A DNA stretch of 64,000 bases from UBA1952 sp965246785. Its GTDB lineage: Bacteria; Bacteroidota; Bacteroidia; Chitinophagales; Chitinophagaceae. Each line of letters opens with the position of its first letter. Within the stretch, counting starts at the first letter, position 1. The position numbers and the translations under genes are program-made. Under the pieces are notes generated by a model, which did not search any database, was not told the origin of the DNA, and was given only the letters and a program-made list of their open reading frames with translations. Positions 19,143 through 27,202 of this stretch are shown one piece after another. The DNA lies in the NCBI GenBank assembly GCA_965246785.1, contig CBDFFM010000020.1:124001-188000 (forward strand), in the 5' to 3' direction.

Positions 19143-19730
19143 TCACAGCCATTCCATCCACACCCGCTGGTCGGCCATCGGGATGCCCGCTTCTTTGCAA
19201 ACAGACATTGTATGGCCCGTGCCGCCTGTGCCGGGATGCCGCAGGTCGTCGTAGAATAATCCGAAGGTGGCAGGCGGAATGCCATCCGCGCCGAGCACCT
19301 TCACCGTATCGCGGATGATATAGGCGGCCTTCATAGCATGGCCATCACGGCTGCCGGCCACGTAGCGGTCAACGAATTTTTCAGCATTCTTGTGCTGTTT
19401 GGAATGATAGACGATTTCCGGCTCGGCGGCGAGGTCTAATTCGTCTAAAGCGTGGATGAGATAGCCTTTGCTCGTCTCCTTCCGATGCCCGGAGTAGGGT
19501 ACAATCACCTCCATCCGCGAAGCGTCAATGACGGAAACGCCCGCTGCGAACAGCGCATCCGAGCCGGGCGCATTGCCGCTGCGGAAGCGGGCGCGTGTCA
19601 TGCTGCTTGCCAGCAGACGCCCGAGGCGTTCTAAAGCCCACTCGTCCTCCGGCAGCACATTCCGCTTCCCCTCCAGCAGGATGATGGCGCCGGTGTAGTC
19701 ATAGTGCGTCGCGAAGTCGTGGAAGTTCAT
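19143..19730 (-). CDS. Putative SLOG-like (LOG/DprA-type Rossmann) protein
   Basis: 195 residues with no confident family name. The order GAIILLEGKRNVLPED, then FRSGNAPGSDALFAAG, then MEVIVPYSG resembles SLOG-fold proteins, where a glycine-rich loop followed by GSD-like residues binds a nucleotide or its derivative. A late acidic and glycine-rich tail (DDLRHPGTGGTGHT) follows. It begins 4 bp after the stop of the small His-rich gene and may share its transcript with the UDP-sugar genes upstream. A role in nucleotide signalling or defence is possible but unproven. Confidence 0.6.
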   Translation of the reverse strand: MNFHDFATHYDYTGAIILLEGKRNVLPEDEWALERLGRLLASSMTRARFRSGNAPGSDALFAAGVSVIDASRMEVIVPYSGHRKETSKGYLIHALDELDLAAEPEIVYHSKQHKNAEKFVDRYVAGSRDGHAMKAAYIIRDTVKVLGADGIPPATFGLFYDDLRHPGTGGTGHTMSVCKEAGIPMADQRVWMEWL

Positions 19731-19734
19731 ACGG

Positions 19735-19989
19735 CTACTTCTTTACAGAATCCGCCGCGCCTGCGCCTTCCACGGGCACCTGCGTGCGCTTCGGGCCGCT
19801 GTGGTAGTGCCAGCTTGCAGTGCTGCGGTGCTCAGCGGGTGCAACAGCCGTGCGGGTATGGGTATGGCTGGCGCCTTTGTGCTCGTGCTCCGTCTCTACG
19901 CGCACGGGCTTCTTCGCGGGCTGCGCTTCCTGCGCATATAGTGTTGCGCCGTAAGAAAGGAAAACAGATAAGAGCAGGCAAAGCTTCAT
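19735..19989 (-). CDS. Small secreted His-rich protein
   Basis: 84 residues from ATG 19989. A signal peptide (MKLCLLLSVFLSYGATLYAQ, probable cleavage after YAQ) is followed by about 64 residues rich in His, Lys, Pro and Thr, including HEHKGASHTHTRT and SWHYHSG. Such tails can bind metal ions, but nothing shows that here. The longer frame upstream of this ATG would cross the neighbouring epimerase stop and lacks a signal peptide at its start. No family recognised. Confidence 0.65.
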   Translation of the reverse strand: MKLCLLLSVFLSYGATLYAQEAQPAKKPVRVETEHEHKGASHTHTRTAVAPAEHRSTASWHYHSGPKRTQVPVEGAGAADSVKK

Positions 19990-20032
19990 AACGCAGATTT
20001 TTAAGGCATTAAAAGTAGCGCAAAGCAGCGGT

Positions 20033-21038
20033 CTATACTTCGGTAGCAGGCGGGAGCGGCTCGTACTGATTGCGGAAGAATTCAACCGTCTTCTTCAGGC
20101 CTTCGCTGAAGCGGTCGGTAGGCTGATAGCCCAGCAGGCGCTGCGCCTTGGAAATATCCGCCAGCGAGTTGCGGATATCGCCTTCCCGCGCCTCCCGGTG
20201 GGTAGGCTGATGCTCCTTCCCAAGCAGCTCCCGGATGGATTCGTAGAGGAAATTCACAGAGAAATTCTCACCAACCGCAATGTTGCAGGCTTCGCCAAAG
20301 GCGGCGTCATTCGTACAAAGCATGGCGCGCATATTGGCCTGCACCGCATTGTCCACGTACGTGAAGTCGCGCGTCTGCCCGCCGTCGCCGTTGATATAGA
20401 CCGGCGTGCCGGCCAGAATGCCGGAGACGAAAAGCGGCATCACGGCTGCATAGGGCCCATCCGGGTCTTGGCGCGGGCCGAAGATGTTGAAGTAGCGCAG
20501 GCCGATAGTTTTCAGACCGTAGAGCTGATGGAAGACGGCGGCGTACAGTTCATTGGTCTTCTTCGTAACGGCGTAAGGAGAGAGGAGATTGCCGATACGC
20601 TCCTCCAGCTTAGGAAGATTCGGCTCATCGCCATAGACGGAAGAGGAGGAAGCATAGACAAAGGTGCTTACACCAGCGTCCTTCGCAGCTGTGATGATGT
20701 TGACAAAGCCGGACACGTTTACCTCATTACTCGTCACCGGGTCTTTCACCGAGCGTGGCACAGAGCCGAGGGCCGCCTGATGACTCACGTAATCCATGCC
20801 GCCACATGCCTCCTGGCAGGTAGCGAGATTGCGAATATCGCCAGGCAGAAATTCAAAGGCAGGATAAGCAGAAAACGGCTCAATATTCTTCTCGGAACCT
20901 GTAGCAAGATTATCCAGCACCCGCACCTTCTTTGCGCCATGCTGCAAGAGGTACTCCACAATATGCGACCCTACAAAGCCCGCCCCTCCGGTAACGAGAA
21001 AGCTTTTTGAGGAGAGGTCTTGGGTGTGGAAAGTCATT
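20033..21038 (-). CDS. UDP-N-acetylhexosamine 4-epimerase-like SDR (WbpP/TviC-like)
   Basis: 335 residues from ATG 21038 (MTFHTQDLSSKSFLVTGGAG). The NAD motif GGAGFVGSH, SSSSVYGD and catalytic YAVTKK are in place, and YFNIFGPRQDPDGPYAAV is the classic UDP-GlcNAc 4-epimerase signature. It should interconvert UDP-GlcNAc(A) and UDP-GalNAc(A). It lies 74 bp after the 6-dehydrogenase gene on the same strand, the arrangement of WbpO/WbpP and TviB/TviC pairs that make UDP-GalNAcA. Confidence 0.88.
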
Positions 21039-21112
21039 TTGATTTCGGATTTCGGATTTCGGAGTTCGGATTGGATGGAAATCCGCAATCCGCCTTTCGC
21101 AATCCGAAATGT
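21039..21112. repeat. Intergenic inverted repeat of CGGATTT words
   Basis: One half repeats TTTCGGAT two to three times (GATTTCGGATTTCGGA), and the other half carries the reverse-complement words AATCCGCAATCCG and CAATCCGAAATG. The two halves can pair into an imperfect hairpin between two genes of one operon. Confidence 0.6.
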
Positions 21113-22402
21113 TTAAAGGCTCCAGTAATTCAAGTCTTTAATCTTATTTCGGTAGCTGCCCTTCACATCCACCAGCAGCGCCTTTGGCGTGGTGATGCTC
21201 TTGAAGTAAGCCTCGTCAAGGTCGCTATATTTCTTGTGGTTCACCGCCACGATGACGGCGTCATAATCTTTACCGACCTCTTTTTCTAATCCAAATCCGT
21301 ACTCATGATGCAGCTCCTCGCTGTCCGCGTGCGGGTCAACCACGTGCACCGCGACGCCGTAGCCTTGCAGTTCCTTCACTACATCGGCTACCTTAGAATT
21401 GCGGATGTCGGTTACGTCTTCCTTAAAGGTACAGCCCATTACGAGTACTTTGCTCTGCGCCACATTCGCTCCGCTCTTAATGATGGTTTGCACCGTCTTC
21501 TTGGCTACATAGGCTGCCATCTCATCGTTGATGACGCGGCCCGCCAGAATTACGCGGCTGTTGTAGCCGAGCTGCGCGCTTTTGTAGGTAAGATAATAGG
21601 GGTCAACGCCGATGCAGTGCCCGCCTACGAGGCCGGGGAAGAACTTCAGGAAGTTCCACTTCGTGCCTGCGGCTTCCAGCACCTCAAAGGTGTTGATGCC
21701 GAGCTTGTCAAAGATGATAGACAGCTCGTTCATCAGCGCGATGTTCAGGTCTCGCTGTGTGTTTTCAATAATCTTGGCCGCCTCCGCCACTTTCACGGAT
21801 GACGCGCGGTGCACGCCGGCAGTTACGACCAGCTCGTACGTCTTCGCGATTTCCTCCAGTGCCTCAGCGTCGGAACCGCTGACCACCTTCACCACGTTTT
21901 CCAGCGTATGCACCTTATCGCCTGGGTTGATGCGCTCCGGGCTGTAGCCATACTTATAATCTACACCCGCCTTCAGGCCGGAGATGCGGTCTATCACCGG
22001 CAAGCAGTCTTCTTCCGTGCAGCCTGGATAAACGGTACTTTCAAAAACCACATAATCACCCTGCTTAATCACCTTACCAATTGTCTCACTCGCACGCAAC
22101 ACCGGCGTCAGGTCGGGCACATTGTGCTGGTCAACCGGCGTGGGCACGGCCACTACGAAGAAGCGGGCCTCCCGCAGCTTGTCCAGGCTTGTGGTGAACT
22201 CAATGCTGCAATTATCAAAGGCTTCTTTCTCAAGCTCATTGCTCGGGTCAATGCCGCGGCGCATCATATCCACCCGCGCCTCGTTGATGTCAAACCCGAT
22301 AACGTCGATCTTCCTGGCGAAGGCGAGCGCGATGGGCAGGCCCACATAGCCGAGGCCTATAAGCGCGAGCTTGTTTTCCTTATTGAGCAGTTGCTGATAC
22401 AT
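21113..22402 (-). CDS. UDP-N-acetyl-D-hexosamine 6-dehydrogenase (WbpO/TviB-like)
   Basis: 429 residues. N-terminal Rossmann ALIGLGYVGLPIALAF, FESTVYPGCTEE, catalytic Cys263 in GGHCIGVDPYYL, and the C-terminal UDP-binding domain with GCTFKEDVTDIRNS. It performs the two-step NAD-dependent oxidation of UDP-GlcNAc or UDP-GalNAc to the uronate. Together with the epimerase downstream it would supply UDP-GalNAcA, and its product could also feed the diacetamido-uronate trio at the left edge. A box TAATTTCG at 22443-22450 lies about 40 bp before the start. Confidence 0.9.
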   Translation of the reverse strand: MYQQLLNKENKLALIGLGYVGLPIALAFARKIDVIGFDINEARVDMMRRGIDPSNELEKEAFDNCSIEFTTSLDKLREARFFVVAVPTPVDQHNVPDLTPVLRASETIGKVIKQGDYVVFESTVYPGCTEEDCLPVIDRISGLKAGVDYKYGYSPERINPGDKVHTLENVVKVVSGSDAEALEEIAKTYELVVTAGVHRASSVKVAEAAKIIENTQRDLNIALMNELSIIFDKLGINTFEVLEAAGTKWNFLKFFPGLVGGHCIGVDPYYLTYKSAQLGYNSRVILAGRVINDEMAAYVAKKTVQTIIKSGANVAQSKVLVMGCTFKEDVTDIRNSKVADVVKELQGYGVAVHVVDPHADSEELHHEYGFGLEKEVGKDYDAVIVAVNHKKYSDLDEAYFKSITTPKALLVDVKGSYRNKIKDLNYWSL

Positions 22403-22479
22403 GCGGTTGTAATGCGGCCGGGCCGCCTTTTTAAAAGCGCGGCGAAATTAAGGGCAAATCATTTGGGCGGACATAAAGC

Positions 22480-22502
22480 AGCCGCACCCGGCGGATGCGG
22501 CT
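22480..22502 (-). terminator. Hairpin after the THX gene
   Basis: AGCCGCA and TGCGGCT pair over a 9-nt loop, and on the minus strand the stem is followed by a short T-rich stretch (GCTTTAT). It stands 23 bp beyond the THX stop. Confidence 0.5.
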
Positions 22503-22524
22503 CCAATTCACTTGAGAAGGGGGC

Positions 22525-22665
22525 TTACTCGCCTTCCTTCTTTTCAGCGGCGCCGCCTTTAGCGGCTACAGCCGTCTTGCGCACAATCTCGCGCGACGGG
22601 CGGCTCTTGCCGAATGAGCCTTGCGTGATTTTACCGCGCTTTGTTTTTTTATCGCCTCTTCCCAT
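22525..22665 (-). CDS. 30S ribosomal protein THX (bTHX)
   Basis: 46-residue, strongly basic protein that starts MGRGDKKTKRGKI and continues GSFGKSRPSR, the standard THX sequence of Bacteroidota, where it sits at the top of the 30S head and stabilises the 16S rRNA. The last 16 residues are an Ala/Gly/Lys/Glu tail beyond the conserved core. The gene stands alone with its own promoter-like box and a hairpin after its stop. Confidence 0.9.
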   Translation of the reverse strand: MGRGDKKTKRGKITQGSFGKSRPSREIVRKTAVAAKGGAAEKKEGE

Positions 22666-22709
22666 GATGCTTTGAAGTTTTTTGTTTGAAGGATTGTATT
22701 GTTAACGCG

Positions 22710-22717
22710 CAAAAATA
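22710..22717 (-). promoter_or_regulatory. -7 box (TATTTTTG) before THX gene
   Basis: TATTTTTG on the minus strand, identical to the box before ugd, about 44 bp upstream of the THX start. No TTG at the expected -33 distance. Confidence 0.45.
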
Positions 22718-22783
22718 GCGGAAGCAGGCGAGATGCGCCTGCTTCCTTTCCACAGGTTAAAACCCGCGGCTATTATTTCGGTC

Positions 22784-22805
22784 GTCCCGAAGACTAGTTC
22801 GGGAC
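22784..22805 (-). terminator. Hairpin after the HU gene
   Basis: GTCCCGAA and TTCGGGAC form a perfect 8-bp stem with a 6-nt loop, 24 bp beyond the HU stop. No strong T run follows, so termination is likely but not certain. Confidence 0.4.
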
Positions 22806-22829
22806 AGGTTCCTTCGGACTCGCTATACT

Positions 22830-23129
22830 TTACTTCTTGCTGCTCTTCTTCGCAGGCGTCTTCACGGCAGTAGAAAACTCCTTGCCTGCCTTGAACTTAG
22901 CCACCTTCGTTGCCTTAATCTTGATGGTAGCGCCGGTCTGCGGGTTGCGGCCATTGCGTGCGGCACGCTCGCTTACGGAGAAGGTGCCGAAGCCTACCAG
23001 CGTCACGCGGTCGCCCTTTTGGAGCGCGCCCACGATGGCGTCCGTCATAGAGTCCATAGCCATGTTGGCCTGGCTCTTGGTGATGCCGGCGCCTTCGGCA
23101 ATTGCTTCAATGAGTTCTGCTTTGTTCAT
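22830..23129 (-). CDS. HU family DNA-binding protein
   Basis: 99 residues, the usual HU/IHF length: MNKAELIEAIAEGAGITKSQA at the N-terminus, the FGTFSVSERAARNGRNPQTG beta-arm region that wraps DNA, and a Lys/Ala-rich C-terminal tail. It bends and compacts DNA as a dimer. It has the best promoter in the window (TTG, 19 nt, TATATTTG). Confidence 0.95.
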   Translation of the reverse strand: MNKAELIEAIAEGAGITKSQANMAMDSMTDAIVGALQKGDRVTLVGFGTFSVSERAARNGRNPQTGATIKIKATKVAKFKAGKEFSTAVKTPAKKSSKK

Positions 23130-23186
23130 GTTGGTGCGGTTGTGTGGTTAAGAGAGTGTTTGAGGGATGTTTTTGTATGAGCGGGA

Positions 23187-23216
23187 CAAATATAGTCAGC
23201 ATCTTTTCTGCGCCAA
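23187..23216 (-). promoter_or_regulatory. Bacteroidota sigma-type promoter before HU gene
   Basis: On the minus strand TTG (23216-23214), 19 nt, then TATATTTG (23194-23187) matches the Bacteroidota consensus TTG-N19-TAnnTTTG in both boxes and spacing. The HU start is 57 nt downstream. Confidence 0.65.
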
Positions 23217-23266
23217 ATGCTTTACAACTTTTTTTCTGCGGCGCAAATCCTTGCCTGCCGCCGCTT

Positions 23267-23572
23267 TCAGGCCACCACTTCCATCACCGTACGGAAGGCG
23301 ATGAACTTGTCGCCGAATTTTTTCTGCGCCTTATCGCGCATTGCCGGCGCGTGGCGGTTGATGTAATCGTGGTAATCTTCCAGCGAATCGCAGAAGTATT
23401 GCGCGGAATAAGTGCGCCCATCCGCCTCGTCCTGCTCCAGCAGCCGGCATAGGCGGTAATCAGTAATAAGGCCGGTACGCTGTAGCTCGGGCATGTGTTC
23501 TTCCTTCATCCAGCGCACCCATTCGTCGGCAATGCCGGGCTGGACTTTTACGGTTACGTTGTAAATAATCAT
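23267..23572 (-). CDS. DUF4286 family protein
   Basis: 101-residue ferredoxin-like alpha/beta-barrel type protein with the family features IIYNVTVKV at the start, EEHMPELQRTG, then YSAQYFCDSLEDYHDYI and KFGDKFIAFRTVMEV at the end. DUF4286 is widespread in Bacteroidota and has no known function. It stands alone, divergent from cyanophycin synthetase. Confidence 0.85.
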   Translation of the reverse strand: MIIYNVTVKVQPGIADEWVRWMKEEHMPELQRTGLITDYRLCRLLEQDEADGRTYSAQYFCDSLEDYHDYINRHAPAMRDKAQKKFGDKFIAFRTVMEVVA

Positions 23573-23722
23573 GCGGCTGATTTTAGCCGGTTGAAGTTGG
23601 CGGAATTTTTATTGGCAGGAATGGGTAAGCCATTTTTATTCCACTGTGAAGCGCACCTCTTACAGCCGTCAACTAAAACTCCGTAGCTTGTCCGCCAATC
23701 CGTCATTCTCCAATTCGCCACT

Positions 23723-26356
23723 ATGAAGATTCTGGATATCCGCACCATGATAGGGCCAAATTATTGGTCAGTTACCCGCCACAAGCTCATCGTCATGCTC
23801 CTTGACCTTGAGGACATGGAAGAGAAGCCTACCAACAAAATTCCCGGCTTTCTTGAGCGCCTGAAGAAGCTGATGCCTTCCCTCTATGAGCACCGCTGCT
23901 CCGAGGGCGAGCCGGGCGGTTTCTTTAAGCGCGTGGAAGAAGGTACCTGGATGGGCCATGTCATTGAGCATATGGCGCTGGAATTGCAGACGCTTGCCGG
24001 CATGGACACCGGATTTGGCCGCACGCGCGAGGCCGGTGGGCAGAAGAAAGGCGTCTATCACGTCGTCTTTTCTTACCTGGAAGCTAAGGCGGGCCAGTAC
24101 ACCGCCCGCGCTGCGGTGCGCATTGCGCAGGCCCTGGCAGATGGTGTGGAGTATGACCTTGCCGAAGACATCCAGAACCTGCGCGAAATCCGGGAAGACG
24201 AGCGCCTTGGGCCTTCTACCGGCTCTATTGTGGAAGAAGCCGCGCGGCGGCGGATACCCTACATCCGGCTGAATAACTCATCGCTTGTACAGCTTGGATA
24301 CGGCTGCAATCAGAAGCGCATCCGCGCCACCATTGCCAGCACCACCTCCTCCATCGCGGTGGATATTGCCTGCGATAAAGAGGAGACGAAGAACCTCTTG
24401 GAAGCGGCAGAAATCCCGGTGCCGCGCGGCCGCATCGTGCGCACAGAGGAGGGCCTGCAGGAAGCAATTGACCGCATCGACTATCCCATTGTGCTGAAGC
24501 CGGTGAACGGCAACCACGGTAAGGGCGCAACAACGAACATCAAAACCTGGGAAGACGCAGTAGTGGCTTTGGAAGCCGCGCAGCATTATGGCCGCGCCGT
24601 GATTTGCGAGAAGTTCATCACCGGGCGGGACTTCCGCTGCCTTGTTATTAATTACAGGTTCGTGGCTGCCGCTTTACGCACACCAGCCGCCGTAACCGGC
24701 GATGGGCAAAGCAGCATTCAGCAACTCATTGATAAAGTAAATGCCGACCCGCGCCGCGGCTACGGGCATGAAAAAGTGTTGACCTCCATCAAGGTTGACC
24801 ATTTTACCAACGACATTCTTGTCAAGAAGGGATATACGCTGGAAACCGTCCTGCCAAAAGGCGAGGATCTTTGGCTGAAGCCTACGGCCAACCTTTCCAC
24901 CGGCGGCACGTCCACCGACGTAACAGATGTCGTGCATCCGAGCAACGTCTTCTTGTGTGAACGCATCGCCCGCATCATCGGGCTGGACATCTGCGGCATT
25001 GACATCATGGCGCCTGACCTTTCTGTTCCTATTCATGAAAATGGCGGGGCCATTCTGGAAGTCAACGCCGCTCCCGGATTCAGAATGCACTTAGAGCCTT
25101 CCGAAGGTCTGGCCCGCAACGTGGCCGAGCCGGTCATTGACATGCTCTACCCTCCGGGCAGCACGGCGCGCATTCCCATCATTGCCATCACCGGCACGAA
25201 CGGCAAGACGACAACCACGCGCCTTATTGCCCACATCGTGAAGCAAATGGGCCATAAGGTAGGCTACACTACCACCGATGGCGTCTATATCCAGAACCAA
25301 CTGATGGTGCGCGGCGACTGCACCGGGCCGGTGAGCGCCGAGTTTGTTTTGAAAGACCCGACGGTTGACTTTGCCGTGCTGGAAAGTGCCCGCGGCGGCA
25401 TGCTACGCGCCGGCCTCGGCTTCCACACCTGCGATGTGGCGGTTGTGACGAATGTGGCCGAAGACCACCTTGGCCTCGGCGGCATTGATACGGTTGAAAA
25501 GCTGGCGCGCCTCAAGAGCACGGTGCCTCAGACGGTGCAGCGCAACGGCTACGCCATCCTGAATGCTGAAGACGATCTCGTCTATAAAATGCGCGAGGAG
25601 CTGGACTGCAAGGTGGCGCTTTACGCCCTTGACCCGAACAATAGGCGCGTGAAGGCACATACCGATAAGGGCGGCCTTGCCGCGGTCTATGATGATGGCT
25701 ACGTCACCATCATCAAGGGCGGCTGGCGCATTCGCGTGGAGCATGTGCGCAACATTCCCATTACTTTCAACGGCATCGCAGAGTTCAACGTGGCCAACAC
25801 GCTGGCCGCTACGCTCGCTGTCTATGTCCGCGACTTTAAGATTGAGGATATTAAGGGGGCACTGGCTACGTTCATCCCCGGCGGCGCTATGACGCCGGGC
25901 CGCATGAACGTATTCCACTTCAAGAACTATACAGTGATGCTGGACTACGCCCACAATACCCACGGTATGCAGGCGCTCGGCAAAATGGTGAAGCACGTAG
26001 ATGCTCCCTACAAGGTGGGCATGATAGCCGGCGTGGGCGACCGCCGCGACGAAGACCTGATGAGCCTCGGCGAGGAAAGCGCAAAGATTTTTGATGAAAT
26101 CATCATCCGTCAAGACCGCAACACCCGCGGGCAGACACCGGAGTACCTCATCCAGAAAATCACCGAAGGCGTGCAGCGCGTGAAGCCGGAGAAGAAGGTT
26201 ACCGCCATCCAGAACGAGAAGGAAGCGATAGACTACGCGTTGCAAAACGCGAAGAAAGACAGCTTCATCGTCATTACCTCAGACGTAATACCGGACGCGC
26301 TGGAGCAGGTGAAGGCCTATAAGGCGGCGGAAGATGCGGCGGGTGGGGTGCTGTAG
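23723..26356 (+). CDS. cphA: Cyanophycin synthetase
   Basis: 877 residues, full length for CphA. The N-terminal domain is followed by an ATP-grasp domain (about 210-470, with KPVNGNHGKGATTNI and EVNAAPGFRMHLEPSEG) and then a Mur-ligase-like domain with the P-loop GTNGKTTTTR at 491-500 and a C-terminal DYAHNTHG segment. It alternately adds aspartate (ATP-grasp) and arginine (Mur-like) to make multi-L-arginyl-poly-L-aspartate, a nitrogen and carbon store. No cyanophycinase gene is in the window; an isoaspartyl peptidase that could finish degradation of its dipeptide lies at 44530. Confidence 0.93.
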   Translation: MKILDIRTMIGPNYWSVTRHKLIVMLLDLEDMEEKPTNKIPGFLERLKKLMPSLYEHRCSEGEPGGFFKRVEEGTWMGHVIEHMALELQTLAGMDTGFGRTREAGGQKKGVYHVVFSYLEAKAGQYTARAAVRIAQALADGVEYDLAEDIQNLREIREDERLGPSTGSIVEEAARRRIPYIRLNNSSLVQLGYGCNQKRIRATIASTTSSIAVDIACDKEETKNLLEAAEIPVPRGRIVRTEEGLQEAIDRIDYPIVLKPVNGNHGKGATTNIKTWEDAVVALEAAQHYGRAVICEKFITGRDFRCLVINYRFVAAALRTPAAVTGDGQSSIQQLIDKVNADPRRGYGHEKVLTSIKVDHFTNDILVKKGYTLETVLPKGEDLWLKPTANLSTGGTSTDVTDVVHPSNVFLCERIARIIGLDICGIDIMAPDLSVPIHENGGAILEVNAAPGFRMHLEPSEGLARNVAEPVIDMLYPPGSTARIPIIAITGTNGKTTTTRLIAHIVKQMGHKVGYTTTDGVYIQNQLMVRGDCTGPVSAEFVLKDPTVDFAVLESARGGMLRAGLGFHTCDVAVVTNVAEDHLGLGGIDTVEKLARLKSTVPQTVQRNGYAILNAEDDLVYKMREELDCKVALYALDPNNRRVKAHTDKGGLAAVYDDGYVTIIKGGWRIRVEHVRNIPITFNGIAEFNVANTLAATLAVYVRDFKIEDIKGALATFIPGGAMTPGRMNVFHFKNYTVMLDYAHNTHGMQALGKMVKHVDAPYKVGMIAGVGDRRDEDLMSLGEESAKIFDEIIIRQDRNTRGQTPEYLIQKITEGVQRVKPEKKVTAIQNEKEAIDYALQNAKKDSFIVITSDVIPDALEQVKAYKAAEDAAGGVL

Positions 26357-26373
26357 CAGTACTAAGCCTATCT

Positions 26374-26381
26374 TAACTTTG
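26374..26381 (+). promoter_or_regulatory. -7 box (TAACTTTG) before toxin-antitoxin module 1
   Basis: TAACTTTG fits TAnnTTTG and ends 16 nt before the antitoxin ATG. The second toxin-antitoxin module has the same octamer at nearly the same distance (33480-33487). Confidence 0.5.
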
Positions 26382-26397
26382 TTAGAAAGCCATTCGT

Positions 26398-26580
26398 ATG
26401 TTAGCAAGAGAAAAAGTCATGGCCGCTGTGCAGGATTTGCCGGAGTCGTTTTCGGTGGAGCAGCTTTTTGACAAGGTGATTCTTTTAGAGAAGATTGAGC
26501 GAGGCATAGAGCAATCGCGCGCCGGGCAGGTTAAAGACACCGCACAAGCGAAAGAACAGCTTCGCCAATGGCTGCGATAG
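26398..26580 (+). CDS. Small antitoxin of a RelE/ParE-type module
   Basis: 60 residues, charged and helical: MLAREKVMAAVQDLPESFSV, then an EQLFDKVILLEKIERGI helix and a KEQLRQWL end. No DNA-binding domain can be named, but size, charge and the 13-bp overlap with the following toxin start are typical of an antitoxin in a two-gene module. It should neutralise the toxin by binding and may repress its own promoter. Confidence 0.72.
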   Translation: MLAREKVMAAVQDLPESFSVEQLFDKVILLEKIERGIEQSRAGQVKDTAQAKEQLRQWLR

Positions 26581-26876
26581 TTAAATGGACAGACGGCGCG
26601 CTTGCCGACATTGACGCTATTGCCGCGTATATCGCACAGGATTCCGAACAACAGCCCCGCTTGCAGGTACAGCCATTTTTTGAACGTGCTGCTGTCTTAG
26701 AAAGATACCCGCATGCCGGACATATCGTGCGCGAAGCCGATAATTCCGAAATCCGGGAAATTTTGGTAAACAGCTACAGAATTATCTACCGGATATTGTC
26801 GCCGGAATTGTTGCATGTACTGACTGTTTATCACAGTAAACGTTTGCTTTCCGGAGAAGAGGTATCCGCAATGTAA
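26568..26876 (+). CDS. RelE/ParE family toxin
   Basis: 102 residues of RelE/ParE fold: VKWTDGALADIDAIAAYIAQDS at the N-terminus, LERYPHAGHIV and REILVNSYRIIYRIL at the C-terminus, the usual order. Members cut ribosome-bound mRNA (RelE) or poison gyrase (ParE); the ParE-like end here does not decide. Starts inside the antitoxin gene, so expression is coupled. Confidence 0.85.
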   Translation: MAAIVKWTDGALADIDAIAAYIAQDSEQQPRLQVQPFFERAAVLERYPHAGHIVREADNSEIREILVNSYRIIYRILSPELLHVLTVYHSKRLLSGEEVSAM

Positions 26877-26885
26877 TGACGCGGC

Positions 26886-27095
26886 TTATCCCAACTGCTT
26901 CATCGCCTCTTCCATAATGGCACTCATGTGCGTCTCAATCTCTTTTTCCAGCATCTGGCCTACTTGAGCATGAAAGGGCTGGCAGCATGCGGCAATGCTT
27001 ACACTGTCTTCTACAATCGTTATCTGCGGATGTTGATGATGTTCCGGGCAGGTTTCGGCTTCAAGTTTGGCTTTGATGGTGTCAAGATTGAACAT
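26886..27095 (-). CDS. Small hypothetical protein with Cys/His pairs
   Basis: 69 residues. Has CPEHHQHPQ near residue 16 and CCQPFHAQ near residue 37, so two clusters of Cys and His that could bind metal, followed by a helical acidic tail (EIETHMSAIMEEAMKQL). No family recognised. It converges with the toxin gene, and no ORF overlaps it on the other strand with better support. Confidence 0.5.
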   Translation of the reverse strand: MFNLDTIKAKLEAETCPEHHQHPQITIVEDSVSIAACCQPFHAQVGQMLEKEIETHMSAIMEEAMKQLG

Positions 27096-27202
27096 GGTAG
27101 GATTGGATTATGGGCTAAATGTAATGGCTTAGGCATTCACAGACGGCAATCCCGTGTTGCGCGCCTGTAAATGCCTGTCAAAACTTTGGCGCATGCACGC
27201 TA

